Source: a virus. From it: DNA of 45,170 nt. The notes beneath the pieces were generated by a model. It was given only the letters and a program-made list of their open reading frames with translations. It ran no database searches and was not told where the DNA came from. The DNA lies in IMG/VR virus record IMGVR_UViG_3300037316_000073, positions 1-45,170 of that record; one strand, 5' to 3'. Shown here piece by piece: positions 32,368 to 40,257 of the stretch; position 1 is the stretch's first letter; each line of letters begins with the position of its first letter. The translations under genes and the position numbers were made by a program.

Positions 32368-32489
32368 CGCTTCAACTTGCGCTTTTTAGTTTTCGACGCA
32401 CTGGTGTCGACGATTTTGACGTTAGCGTATCGAGACAGGCGCTTACGCCCGCCTCGATTTATCTTGGAGATGCTGATCTTGATCGGCAT
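32364..32489 (-). CDS. Very basic 41-aa protein (candidate disruptin 2)
   Basis: The minus-strand frame starts at ATG 32489, directly after the stop of the previous gene (TAAATG), and encodes 41 aa with 9 Lys and 6 Arg against one Asp (net about +14). It has no membrane segment. It is the last gene of the late operon, after endolysin, holin and a second cationic minigene. An amphipathic cationic peptide that disrupts the outer membrane is one hypothesis; DNA or RNA binding is another. Confidence 0.5.
   Translation of the reverse strand: MPIKISISKINRGGRKRLSRYANVKIVDTSASKTKKRKLKR
32366..32388 (+). terminator. Likely terminator of the plus-strand block
   Basis: AGCGC (32366-32370) pairs with GCGCT (32379-32383) across an 8-nt loop and is followed by TTTTTAGTTTT. 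The stem is only 5 bp, so strength is uncertain, but the position just after the last plus-strand stop fits. Confidence 0.5.
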
Positions 32490-32636
32490 TTAGTACATCG
32501 CGATAGGCGCTTTTTGTGGCGCCAATCCCTTCTTCGGCTTCTTCGACTTGAGTTTGAGTTTGCGAGGGTTCTTCTTCTTCGCCTTCTGGCTCATGCCCAT
32601 GCGTGTCTTGGACGCCTCCATGGAAGTGAGTGCCAT
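32490..32636 (-). CDS. Very basic 48-aa protein (candidate disruptin 1)
   Basis: The minus-strand frame starts at ATG 32636, at the end of the holin gene. The 48 residues hold 13 Lys and 2 Arg against one Glu (net about +14), concentrated in the middle (KAKKKNPRKLKLKSKKPKKG). There is no signal peptide or membrane helix. It is coupled to the next cationic gene. Its placement in a lysis cassette without a visible spanin suggests an outer-membrane disruptor like phage phiKT disruptin; a nucleic-acid-binding role is the main alternative. Confidence 0.5.
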   Translation of the reverse strand: MALTSMEASKTRMGMSQKAKKKNPRKLKLKSKKPKKGLAPQKAPIAMY

Positions 32637-33068
32637 TTATGCTCCCTTCGCGATCGACGTGCCGGCGGGAGCAATTCCGGATACGACCGGCGCACCAACC
32701 ACCTTGACAGCGGGAGTACCGACTGGGGCGAGCCCATTCGCGATACGTCCGTACAATGCCCAACCGGCGGTGACAACTGCCGTGACTCCGGCAAGCATCA
32801 TCACTTGATCGCCGATTGACCAGCCGTAGATGCCTGTCGCAATACCGACGATCAAAGCACCGGTAGAGCCCTGGACGACGCGGCTCGTGTGCAGCGGCTC
32901 CAAATTCATCTGATTGACGGCGACCGGATCGGTAGCAACTGCTGTGCTAACGTCAGTTAAGACTGCGCTAACAACGTCCGGCGAGATGATGCCAGACTTT
33001 ACGAGAGCTGACGAGATCAGCGGACCAAGAAAGTTCTTGATCATCTGAAAAATGAGACTGAAATCCAT
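32637..33068 (-). CDS. Holin-like membrane protein
   Basis: The 143-aa product has two hydrophobic segments (about residues 69-85 and 90-107) and an extended Ala/Gly/Pro/Val C-terminal tail. The LHTSRVVQGSTGALIVGIA context is typical of phage holins that follow an endolysin gene. It should form inner-membrane lesions that release or trigger the endolysin. The start at ATG 33068 has GGAG 9 nt upstream. It lies 14 nt after the endolysin gene, within the late operon. Confidence 0.72.
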   Translation of the reverse strand: MDFSLIFQMIKNFLGPLISSALVKSGIISPDVVSAVLTDVSTAVATDPVAVNQMNLEPLHTSRVVQGSTGALIVGIATGIYGWSIGDQVMMLAGVTAVVTAGWALYGRIANGLAPVGTPAVKVVGAPVVSGIAPAGTSIAKGA

Positions 33069-33082
33069 TGTAGTTACTCCAT

Positions 33083-33838
33083 TTAGTTCCCACGGAACTT
33101 ATTGATGATCCAGATGATGAAAGACGCAAACCAGTCTGGACCGGGTGCTGGCGTTGGCGTTGGAATGGGTAGAACTGGGATCGGCACCGGAAGCGGCACA
33201 GGGACCGGTAGAGGCACCGGAAGCGGTATCGGCAGCGGCGGGACGGGAACTGGCTCTGGCGCGGCTGCTAGAGCCTTCTGCATAGCTGCGTAGATCGTCT
33301 CGGCGTAGCCGGCAATAAGCGTCTCCTGGTCCGTGCCGTTCACTTCGTGGCGAGCATCGATCCAGTCGAAGAGCACGCCTTCGACGAGATAGCGAGACAG
33401 AGGACCAGCTGCCGGCGCAAACAGACCCTTGATCATGCCCATGACCAGAATCTTTGCTGCGACCACCAAGTCGAGTGCCAGTTCGGGATGATTGACCAAA
33501 TCCAAGCCCAAGAGCTTGCCCATGGTTACGTAGTTGTACTTCCAGGTGAGCTGAACCAGTCCGCGACCGTAGTATGCCTTGCCGGTAACGGGATCGATAA
33601 CACCATAAGGGTGTCCGCGTCCGAGACCGTATTCCGCGATAGCCGCCATCGTATGAGCGGACTCGTGGAAGGCAGTCGCCAGGATGTAGGACTGTTGTTC
33701 GTGGTCGAAGTCAGTCTCACGCGCGCACTCAGCGAGAATTGCGTTGAATCCGTCGACTTGTCCTTGTGACAGGTGTCCGCCGAAGAGATTGCTGCGAATC
33801 TCCGTGAAGAAGACCTGCATATTCATTGTCGTTGTCAT
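33083..33838 (-). CDS. GH19-like endolysin with polyproline linker and C-terminal hydrophobic helix
   Basis: The 251-aa product has an N-terminal lysozyme/chitinase (GH19-like) domain: AFHESAHTMAAIAEYG with the catalytic Glu59, and AYYGRGLVQLTWKYNY (about 88-103). It cleaves peptidoglycan. From about 195 to 234 it becomes a repeated Pro-Val/Leu/Ile linker, then ends with an aromatic/hydrophobic helix (DWFASFIIWIINKFRGN). This tail is unusual for an endolysin. No signal peptide is present. AAAGGAACG precedes the start. Holin follows downstream. Confidence 0.88.
   Translation of the reverse strand: MTTTMNMQVFFTEIRSNLFGGHLSQGQVDGFNAILAECARETDFDHEQQSYILATAFHESAHTMAAIAEYGLGRGHPYGVIDPVTGKAYYGRGLVQLTWKYNYVTMGKLLGLDLVNHPELALDLVVAAKILVMGMIKGLFAPAAGPLSRYLVEGVLFDWIDARHEVNGTDQETLIAGYAETIYAAMQKALAAAPEPVPVPPLPIPLPVPLPVPVPLPVPIPVLPIPTPTPAPGPDWFASFIIWIINKFRGN
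33140..33260. repeat. Short direct repeats coding the endolysin Pro-Val linker
   Basis: The plus strand repeats units such as ACCGG(A/T)AG(C/A)GG and close variants. On the coding strand these encode the repeated Pro-Val/Leu/Ile linker. Slippage-prone repeats like this can change linker length between isolates. Confidence 0.7.
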
Positions 33839-33848
33839 TTTCGTTCCT

Positions 33849-36203
33849 TTAGATTATCAGCTGCGTGCCGTGATTGACTGAATCATCCCAATACGTGATC
33901 AGACCGTATGGGACGCCACCAGCGCCACCAGCGCTAGTCGAGTAAACACCAACACCAACACTCTCAATAGTGCTCAACCAGCCCGTGTGATCGACTACAG
34001 CATTCTGTATCCAGTTTTTACCATCAAGTGACCATGAAAAGGTTAACTGGTAAGTTGCTGCTACATACACTGCTTTGAGCCAAACAGGACCGCCGAAATA
34101 CGGGTTATAAGTAACACCAGCATGAAAGGATGTTGCGGTAGTCCATTCGGCACTTGCGATAAAGTATCCGTTCTCGTAAAGCAGACCGTAAGTGTAAAAT
34201 CCAGCGCTGGATGTTTGTCGAAAAATCATAGCAACAAGCATGTCATTTTCGTAGATAGTTGGTTCAATACGACAAATGAATGTGTCATTACCACCAGTTA
34301 TTGGTTTATACCATCCCTGTAGTATTGAGCCGTTAGCGGCGCAGGTTATTCCCATACCGACACCGGCATAATCTGTTAGCGTTGCAGTGTTGAACGCGGT
34401 TGGGAAGAACGAAGCCGATGGTGGTTTGATTTCCGGAACGTTGTAACTAGGTCCCGCCGGAGTGTAGAATTCCAGCGCGGTTTCACCGGCATTAACGCGA
34501 ACTGCCTTCAGAGTTCCACCAGCGTAAGAACCTGGAACATCCGACAAACCAGTGAATGCTGTAACCGGAGCAGCTGGCGCACCTGCGTCCCACACAGCGC
34601 CGCAAACCATCGCGCCGTCACCGTTAGATGACGAACCGTTCGAAGCCGTCTCCACATGTGAGCCGGCGACCAAACTTGTTTTATGAGCGGATGACCACTC
34701 AGCGCCATTGAAGTCATCTACTGAAACGTCGAGTGAAGCAGAAGACCATGTAGTTCCACCCATAGTATTAAGTATATAACCAGCGGCATAAAGTGCGGCA
34801 CCGTCCGTAGTGTAGGTCAGGGCATTGTCTGCAATGCTAGTTTGCCCTGAGCCAGTCGTTTCTTTATGTGCAATGCTTGACGGGGTTTCGTTAGCGTAGT
34901 TCTGGATCAGATACACATAGACGGAGTAAACTGAATTGTGCGTCGTGGCGCTTGGCGTCATTGTAATGTCGTAAGTACCAGCCGGCATCGCATGTGTGGC
35001 AATGATCTGAACTAGCTGCGATGTGTTGACGTTTAATTGCAGGTTAGCCGCTTGAGAGCCGAAGTGTACACTGGCTGCGGTTATAGCCGAAGTACCAGAA
35101 AGTCCTGTGATTAGTGCAACCAGAAGACCAGAACTGCTAGTTGTGAAATTACCAAAATCGAACGGCGAAGCGAACGAACCATCATCGACCACAAAATGTC
35201 CGATGTAGGTAACAGTGGTAGGTATGTTAGGAGGAGAATAGAATTCTAAACCAGTGCCGCCGGCATTGACGCGAACCGTTTTCAATCCAGCACCGGAATA
35301 CGAACCCGGAACGTCCGATAGACCGGTGAATGTTGACGAGCCACCGACCGAATCGACTTCGACTTCCAAATCCCAAGTATCTGTGCCAACCTTACGGAGA
35401 CGACCAACTTGATTCTGCCAATCATACACGAGATCGTCAGGTGTGTTGATTGTTACGCCGCCAGTTGCAACAATGGTTAGGACGCCAGCTCCGATTTGTT
35501 CGATCCAAATCACGTCGCCGATATTGAACGCAACCGAAGAGTTGAGCGGCACAGTTAGATTTTGCGCCGATCCGCTGTTCATTCTGATCATCTTACCAGC
35601 GTCAGTCAGAACAAAGGTGTAGTCACCAGTCTGAGTATTGAAAGTGACGTAGCCTGGATTCTGAAATTCCAACCCGGTTTCCGCCGGGTTGACGCGAACC
35701 GCCTTGCCAGCTTGACCGGCGTAGCTCGTCGGAACGTCATCAAGGAGAACGAAGGCGCCGGCACCGCTTTGGGTGCTAACCACAATGCGAGCAAGACCCG
35801 CCGTGCCAACAGTGAACGTCCAGGTCGTACCGTCTGCAATCGTGATGCCACCGCTGCCTGTGTCGACCACCGAAATCAGCGGACTACCGCTCGCGGTCGT
35901 ATCATAAATGTAGATATAGCGGAAGTTAGCAATGTCACCACCGCTCGCCGTCCAGCTAAAATCGGCAGAACTAAAAATGTAGACGCCCGCAACTGCCGAC
36001 GAGTAGGTCATACCGGTCAAAGCAACGCCGCCAGCCGTATAACCGTTTCCAGCCGCTACATCAGTGACACTAGCGATAAGAACCTGCGTAGCAAGATTCG
36101 GTACTGTATTCGATAAGATGGCTTTGAAACCATCTGTCGAAAAATCGATCAAGCTAGCACCAAGTTCGCCAGCTACGGCATTGAATACCTGAAAGGAAGC
36201 CAT
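33849..36203 (-). CDS. Large tail fibre/decoration protein with repeated modules
   Basis: The 784-aa structural protein has an N-terminal domain (1-130) related to the 142-aa protein at 37965. Three copies of a motif (SDVPGSY..LK.VRVN..ET.LEF) lie at about 155, 290 and 550. Between the last two sits a roughly 210-residue domain (about 330-540) nearly duplicated in the neighbouring 568-aa protein. The C-terminal 200 residues look like a concanavalin-like binding domain (GYFIASAEWTTA, YQLTFSWSLDGKNW). Such modular proteins form receptor-binding fibres or capsid/tail decorations. It is the last structural gene before the lysis genes. Confidence 0.78.
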   Translation of the reverse strand: MASFQVFNAVAGELGASLIDFSTDGFKAILSNTVPNLATQVLIASVTDVAAGNGYTAGGVALTGMTYSSAVAGVYIFSSADFSWTASGGDIANFRYIYIYDTTASGSPLISVVDTGSGGITIADGTTWTFTVGTAGLARIVVSTQSGAGAFVLLDDVPTSYAGQAGKAVRVNPAETGLEFQNPGYVTFNTQTGDYTFVLTDAGKMIRMNSGSAQNLTVPLNSSVAFNIGDVIWIEQIGAGVLTIVATGGVTINTPDDLVYDWQNQVGRLRKVGTDTWDLEVEVDSVGGSSTFTGLSDVPGSYSGAGLKTVRVNAGGTGLEFYSPPNIPTTVTYIGHFVVDDGSFASPFDFGNFTTSSSGLLVALITGLSGTSAITAASVHFGSQAANLQLNVNTSQLVQIIATHAMPAGTYDITMTPSATTHNSVYSVYVYLIQNYANETPSSIAHKETTGSGQTSIADNALTYTTDGAALYAAGYILNTMGGTTWSSASLDVSVDDFNGAEWSSAHKTSLVAGSHVETASNGSSSNGDGAMVCGAVWDAGAPAAPVTAFTGLSDVPGSYAGGTLKAVRVNAGETALEFYTPAGPSYNVPEIKPPSASFFPTAFNTATLTDYAGVGMGITCAANGSILQGWYKPITGGNDTFICRIEPTIYENDMLVAMIFRQTSSAGFYTYGLLYENGYFIASAEWTTATSFHAGVTYNPYFGGPVWLKAVYVAATYQLTFSWSLDGKNWIQNAVVDHTGWLSTIESVGVGVYSTSAGGAGGVPYGLITYWDDSVNHGTQLII
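34585..35215 (-). repeat. Duplicated fibre domain, copy A (in 784-aa protein)
   Basis: This coding segment of about 630 nt specifies the roughly 210-residue domain shared with 36770-37405. Protein similarity is obvious through the whole length; DNA identity is lower, so the duplication is old or the copies came from different phages. Confidence 0.7.
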
Positions 36204-36214
36204 GTTTTGTACCG

Positions 36215-37921
36215 TTAAAAGCGGGTGATAATTTGAGTCGCTTCGTTAGCATTTTTTGGCGCCGCACGAACATTTGCCAGCGCCAGTATTTGAATCTGTG
36301 AAAGTTGAGCTTTCGTTTGTCCGGTGACAAGAAGTTGGACGAATTCTTGTGTCATCCTAGTCTTTCTTGAACCTTGTGTCAAGACCAAAATTTGCTCTTG
36401 GGTCAATTGAGCTGCAAGAATGCTCATTCCTGCGATAGATTCGGTAGCATTCTTCTCATGAAACACTAGAGTTGCGTTGGCTCCGTTATCAATATGCCCA
36501 GCGAGATCAATGGCGCCGAAGCCAGTGAATGTAACCGAGGCAACTGCGCCTCGATCGGAAGCAGAATCGGATTCGGTTGCTCCTTTGCCTGTAAATACAA
36601 TGGAAGCATTCAGTCCAGCACTAAAAAGACCTACAATATCGTGGGCTACTTGACCAGTGTAGCTGATCGTACCGTGTAGAACTGAGTCCTGAAAACCTAA
36701 AGTATCGGTTGCGGCTTCTCCGGTGTAGGTAATAGACGCATTGGCGCCACTGTCGGATGTTCCACTGATCGCAGCATCCCACACGGCGCCAAGCATCGCC
36801 GCACCACCGCCATTCGTGGACGAAAACGTAGCTGTCTCGACGTGCGAGCCAGCAGTTAGACCGTTTATATCAGCTGATGACCATTTGACGCCATTGAAGT
36901 CGGTTACGTTGGCGTCTACAAAGGCCGATGACCATGAAGTCGCTCCAAATCCACTACTCATGTAGGCAGCGCAGGCATGGATCGCACCACCGCCTGTCGT
37001 GTAGGTTAAGGCGTTGTTTGCAAGGCTCGTCATGCCCGAGCCCGACGTATAGATGTGCGCGATGCTAGAAGGAATCTCGGAACTATAACCAGTGATCAGA
37101 TATACATAGGCGGAGTAGATACCTCGACTGTTGGTATTAAAATTGAGGGTAATATCATACGTACCCGCCGCCATAACGTAGGTGCCGATGATGCTGACGA
37201 TTAACCCACCGAAGATATCATCGAGTTGGATATTTGCTACCTGGGTCCCATACTTCAAATTGAGCAAAGGATCAGACGCACCGTTCAGTGCGCCGGTGAT
37301 CAATGTGACCAGAAGTCCACCACCTGTCGGAACGGTAAAATTGCCGAAGTCATAGGTAGGGATATAGCTGCCGCTATCAATGGTAGTTTCACCAAGGTAG
37401 TTGATTATAAGCCCAGGCGGTTGGGTACCCTCAACCCACAGCATCCAAGCGGAGCTAGTCGAAGAACCACTCCAAGTGACATCCGGCGTCGTGTTCCCAG
37501 GACTACCGGTTTCATAGTAGCCAACGCTGCTAGAGCTGCCTACACCAGTCGCATCGTCAATCTTCATCGTACAGTCGCTGTTCGGATTCTGGAACAGGAC
37601 TACGTAAAAGATAGTACCCCTTGTAATCGTCGGGGTAGTTGTTAGAGGAATCAGAAAGGTCGTGTCTGTCGCTGCTACGATACCATCTGAAAACCCAACT
37701 TCATTGGACTGCGCAAGCGGCGTGGTTGGAGTGCTAGAGTTGCCGGCATAAAGGGCAACTCGATATTTAGAAGTGTTCGAGGCATTGATGGCATTGACAC
37801 GGATGCCAACGTGATCGGCGACGAAGGTTTGATTAGCAGTTATCTGGCGCGCAATAGCGTGCCCACCACCAATCGAGTTGTTGCCTACTGGCGTGCCTTT
37901 GCCAAGAACGACCGCGACCAT
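36215..37921 (-). CDS. Fibre/decoration protein sharing a domain with the 784-aa protein
   Basis: The 568-aa product has an N-terminal jelly-roll-like region (1-170, with HVGIRVNAIN and SKYRVALYAGN). Residues about 175-385 match the 784-aa protein domain (DFGNFT, MAAGTYDITL, SSIAH, WSSADINGLTAGSHVETA, AVWDA). After this come five 20-25-residue repeats of the type GANASITYTGEAATD, then a Gln-rich helical C-terminus (QLTQEQILVLTQGS). AAGGAAATC precedes ATG 37921. It is probably a surface-exposed virion protein, perhaps immunoglobulin-like. Confidence 0.72.
   Translation of the reverse strand: MVAVVLGKGTPVGNNSIGGGHAIARQITANQTFVADHVGIRVNAINASNTSKYRVALYAGNSSTPTTPLAQSNEVGFSDGIVAATDTTFLIPLTTTPTITRGTIFYVVLFQNPNSDCTMKIDDATGVGSSSSVGYYETGSPGNTTPDVTWSGSSTSSAWMLWVEGTQPPGLIINYLGETTIDSGSYIPTYDFGNFTVPTGGGLLVTLITGALNGASDPLLNLKYGTQVANIQLDDIFGGLIVSIIGTYVMAAGTYDITLNFNTNSRGIYSAYVYLITGYSSEIPSSIAHIYTSGSGMTSLANNALTYTTGGGAIHACAAYMSSGFGATSWSSAFVDANVTDFNGVKWSSADINGLTAGSHVETATFSSTNGGGAAMLGAVWDAAISGTSDSGANASITYTGEAATDTLGFQDSVLHGTISYTGQVAHDIVGLFSAGLNASIVFTGKGATESDSASDRGAVASVTFTGFGAIDLAGHIDNGANATLVFHEKNATESIAGMSILAAQLTQEQILVLTQGSRKTRMTQEFVQLLVTGQTKAQLSQIQILALANVRAAPKNANEATQIITRF
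36770..37405 (-). repeat. Duplicated fibre domain, copy B (in 568-aa protein)
   Basis: This is the second copy of the domain at 34585-35215. Shared blocks include DFGNFT, AGTYDIT, YSAYVYLI/YSVYVYLI, PSSIAH and AGSHVETA. The extra repeats after it (GANASITYTG type) are only in this protein. Confidence 0.7.
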
Positions 37922-37964
37922 CAGATTTCCTTATGCGCTATCCCGTATAATCGGGCTTTATACG

Positions 37965-38393
37965 TTATGGCGTATAAGAGGCTTGGAAGTGTCCGCTGGC
38001 ACTAACGATCAGCGTGTAGGTCGCGCCATTGACAAGTACCAAGCCTGAGCCACGATCGTAGTAACCGATCAGGTCGCCGCTGGTGCTGTCATAGACGACA
38101 ATGTAGCGGAACGAATCGAATGATGCGCCGCTCGCGGTCCAGGTAGCATTTGCCGTGGTGAACTGCCAGATACCACTGCCGGCGCCTGTCTCTGCCCAAG
38201 TCACCGAACCAGGAACATCGACAGCATAGCCGCCGGTTCCGCTGATCTGTGTGATATCGCCGATAACTTCGTTGCCGGTCTGCGACGGAGCCGTGTTCGT
38301 CAAAGCCACCGAGATCGTATCAGCGCTGATATTCTCTTTCTTCAAGCCCAAGTTCTTGACGAACTTGTCGAATAGATGGAATGTTATGGTCAT
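37965..38393 (-). CDS. Small virion/fibre-associated protein
   Basis: The 142-aa product is a stand-alone version of the N-terminal domain of the 784-aa protein. It shares the order of TISVALTNTAPSQ, GGYAVDVPG, TANATWTASGASFDSFRYIV and YDRGSGLVLVNGATYTL. The domain is found widely in phage structural modules and is probably a beta-sandwich attachment or decoration unit. It starts at ATG 38393 with AAGGA upstream. The stop codon lies in a small inverted repeat (near 37960). Confidence 0.7.
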   Translation of the reverse strand: MTITFHLFDKFVKNLGLKKENISADTISVALTNTAPSQTGNEVIGDITQISGTGGYAVDVPGSVTWAETGAGSGIWQFTTANATWTASGASFDSFRYIVVYDSTSGDLIGYYDRGSGLVLVNGATYTLIVSASGHFQASYTP

Positions 38394-38411
38394 TTTTCTT
38401 TTTCCTTGTTG

Positions 38412-39470
38412 TTAGACAGTGCGCTCTATGCCGACTTGCAGCGCATTGATGTCGGCAGGTGTCCAAGCCGCGCTGGTTGCTGGATTCAATACGAAGATTT
38501 CGCTGGTATGAACAAAATCTGAACTAAGATTTTGCGCAGCGCCGTTGGTCGTTGTGGCACCTGACACTTGTTTTGTTCGAACTGTTACAGTTCCAGCATC
38601 GACTTTTTTGGCACAGAGTACGATAGAAATTGCATCAATGCTTTCAGGCGTATAGGCCAAATCAGCGAGACCATACAGACTGTAGAGACTAGCTGAATCT
38701 GCCTCAATATAACTGGTAGCATCCGCAAGATCGTCATTGATCAAATTCCAGCCAGTCGCTCCTGTGCTGAATGTCCAAGCAGCTGTTGCCGTATCAGCGG
38801 TTGGCATCAATGCAATGACGCGACGATCGCCGATACGCGTATCGGCGGAATCACCAAGCACATAGAGATCATCGAAAGCCCAAACGTCGCCGTTGACGCT
38901 TGAAGCACCAATACCGACCACTGTAATGGTCGCCGCAGTTTGTGATTTTGTGTTCTGCGCCGTAAGGCTCAAGGCATTGATTCCGTCAATATATATGTCA
39001 ACAGTTCCAGTCGATCCGTCAACCTTTACCTTGACTTCAATGAAGTACACACGGTTGGCGGCGAGATTGATCGATGATGTGCCGATAACCGTGCCAGAAA
39101 AAACGTTAGCACTCGCGCCAACTTTATATTGCAGAGCACCAATAGAGTTGATTTCAACCCAACCTTGATCGCCAGCTCCATTTCCAAACAAGCAAAGAAT
39201 GTTGCTGTAGGATAAGCCGCCATGAGTAAAACTCACCGGGCATTCGAAGCGAAAAGCTAGAAGAGCCGTAGTCGACGATCCACCGATACTGCGACGAGCT
39301 ACGTTAGCATTGTACTTAGCATAGTTGATCGCACGTCCAGTTCCATCCAAGATGCCAGGAACAAAGGTGATGCCAGAGGTATCTGTGACTGTCCAGACAT
39401 TCGAAACCGAGCCGTCGCCAGTTACGGCAGAAGCGTAGTGATCGAAACCATCGATTAGGCAAATAGCCAT
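38412..39470 (-). CDS. LamG/concanavalin-like structural protein
   Basis: The 352-aa product opens ICLIDGFDHYASA, a start common to phage proteins with a concanavalin/LamG-type beta-sandwich. It continues with AFRFECPVSF, VYFIEVKVKVDGSTGTVDIYIDG and WAFDDLYVLGD, typical strands of that fold. It probably binds carbohydrate or another virion surface. Its ATG overlaps the stop of the upstream gene (TAATG), so it is cotranslated with the 244-aa protein. Confidence 0.72.
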   Translation of the reverse strand: MAICLIDGFDHYASAVTGDGSVSNVWTVTDTSGITFVPGILDGTGRAINYAKYNANVARRSIGGSSTTALLAFRFECPVSFTHGGLSYSNILCLFGNGAGDQGWVEINSIGALQYKVGASANVFSGTVIGTSSINLAANRVYFIEVKVKVDGSTGTVDIYIDGINALSLTAQNTKSQTAATITVVGIGASSVNGDVWAFDDLYVLGDSADTRIGDRRVIALMPTADTATAAWTFSTGATGWNLINDDLADATSYIEADSASLYSLYGLADLAYTPESIDAISIVLCAKKVDAGTVTVRTKQVSGATTTNGAAQNLSSDFVHTSEIFVLNPATSAAWTPADINALQVGIERTV

Positions 39471-40204
39471 TATCTTAATCCTACAACAGTTACGTCGACA
39501 TCAGCCAAAGTTGCATCAGCCGAAGCTGGTCCAATGATCGTCAGCTCGTCGCCGGGAACGAATGAGGCACCACCAGCCAGAGTCCAGGTCGGAACGCCGC
39601 CGGTGCTGAACACCAAAGTTCCGATCGTCGCCCCATTCTTCTTGATCAAGAGCGTTGCGGTCGCGGTCGGATTCGTCAGACAGCTCGCCTGAGACAGTGC
39701 AGCGTTGACAGCGACGGTCACGTTGCGCGCAAACTTGTAGGCGAGGACAATGCAGGCGTTCGTCAAAACACCGCGCCAGAGGCCCCCCAGGTCGACCGGA
39801 GAGCCACCCGTGGTGAAGTTGAAGAGCACGTTAAGGTCGGTTCCGTCCGAATAGATCATGGCGCCGCCGCCGGGCGTCAGGGTGACAGTCAAACCGCTCA
39901 AGCCGGTGACGACCACGTTGTAAGTGACGCTCTTGTTGAGCACCGCAAACACGCGTTGACAAGGATTCCCGACAGTAAGTGCGAGAGGAACCACTAGATT
40001 CTGATTAGCAAGCTGCCCCGAGCACTTGAAAATGAAGTTTCTCGTATAGGCTGTATTGGTAAGCGTTACATCTCCGCCAGACATGTCAACAGGCAGCGTG
40101 ACTTGAGTAGCTAGCTCAACCGCCAAATCTGCATTATTGATAGTGATTTCCTTGTTGTTCTGGTTTTGCGTAACCGGAACAATGCCTAAATTTGCAGAAG
40201 CCAT
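39470..40204 (-). CDS. Hypothetical structural protein
   Basis: The 244-aa protein starts at ATG 40204, with TAGGAAA close upstream (preferred over ATG 40219). It is rich in Thr, Val, Asn and Gly, as in virion beta proteins, and has a short motif (NFIFKCSGQLANQNLVVPL and GDGTDLNVLF-like) seen in phage fibre-associated proteins. It lies downstream of the tail-tip gene. The function is unresolved. Confidence 0.65.
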   Translation of the reverse strand: MASANLGIVPVTQNQNNKEITINNADLAVELATQVTLPVDMSGGDVTLTNTAYTRNFIFKCSGQLANQNLVVPLALTVGNPCQRVFAVLNKSVTYNVVVTGLSGLTVTLTPGGGAMIYSDGTDLNVLFNFTTGGSPVDLGGLWRGVLTNACIVLAYKFARNVTVAVNAALSQASCLTNPTATATLLIKKNGATIGTLVFSTGGVPTWTLAGGASFVPGDELTIIGPASADATLADVDVTVVGLR

Positions 40205-40257
40205 TTGATTTCCTACCACTTCTAAGCTAAAAAGTCAAGATAAACTACAACAGTTCA

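Noticed and set aside
37930-37990. Small inverted repeats near the 37965 gene stop as a terminator
   Set aside because: The stems are short and A/T-rich, with no T-run on the minus strand; one arm is coding.
40210-40238. Minus-strand promoter TTGACT-N17-TAGGAA before the 244-aa gene
   Set aside because: The supposed -10 is the ribosome-binding site of that gene and matches TATAAT poorly; transcription would begin at the start codon.
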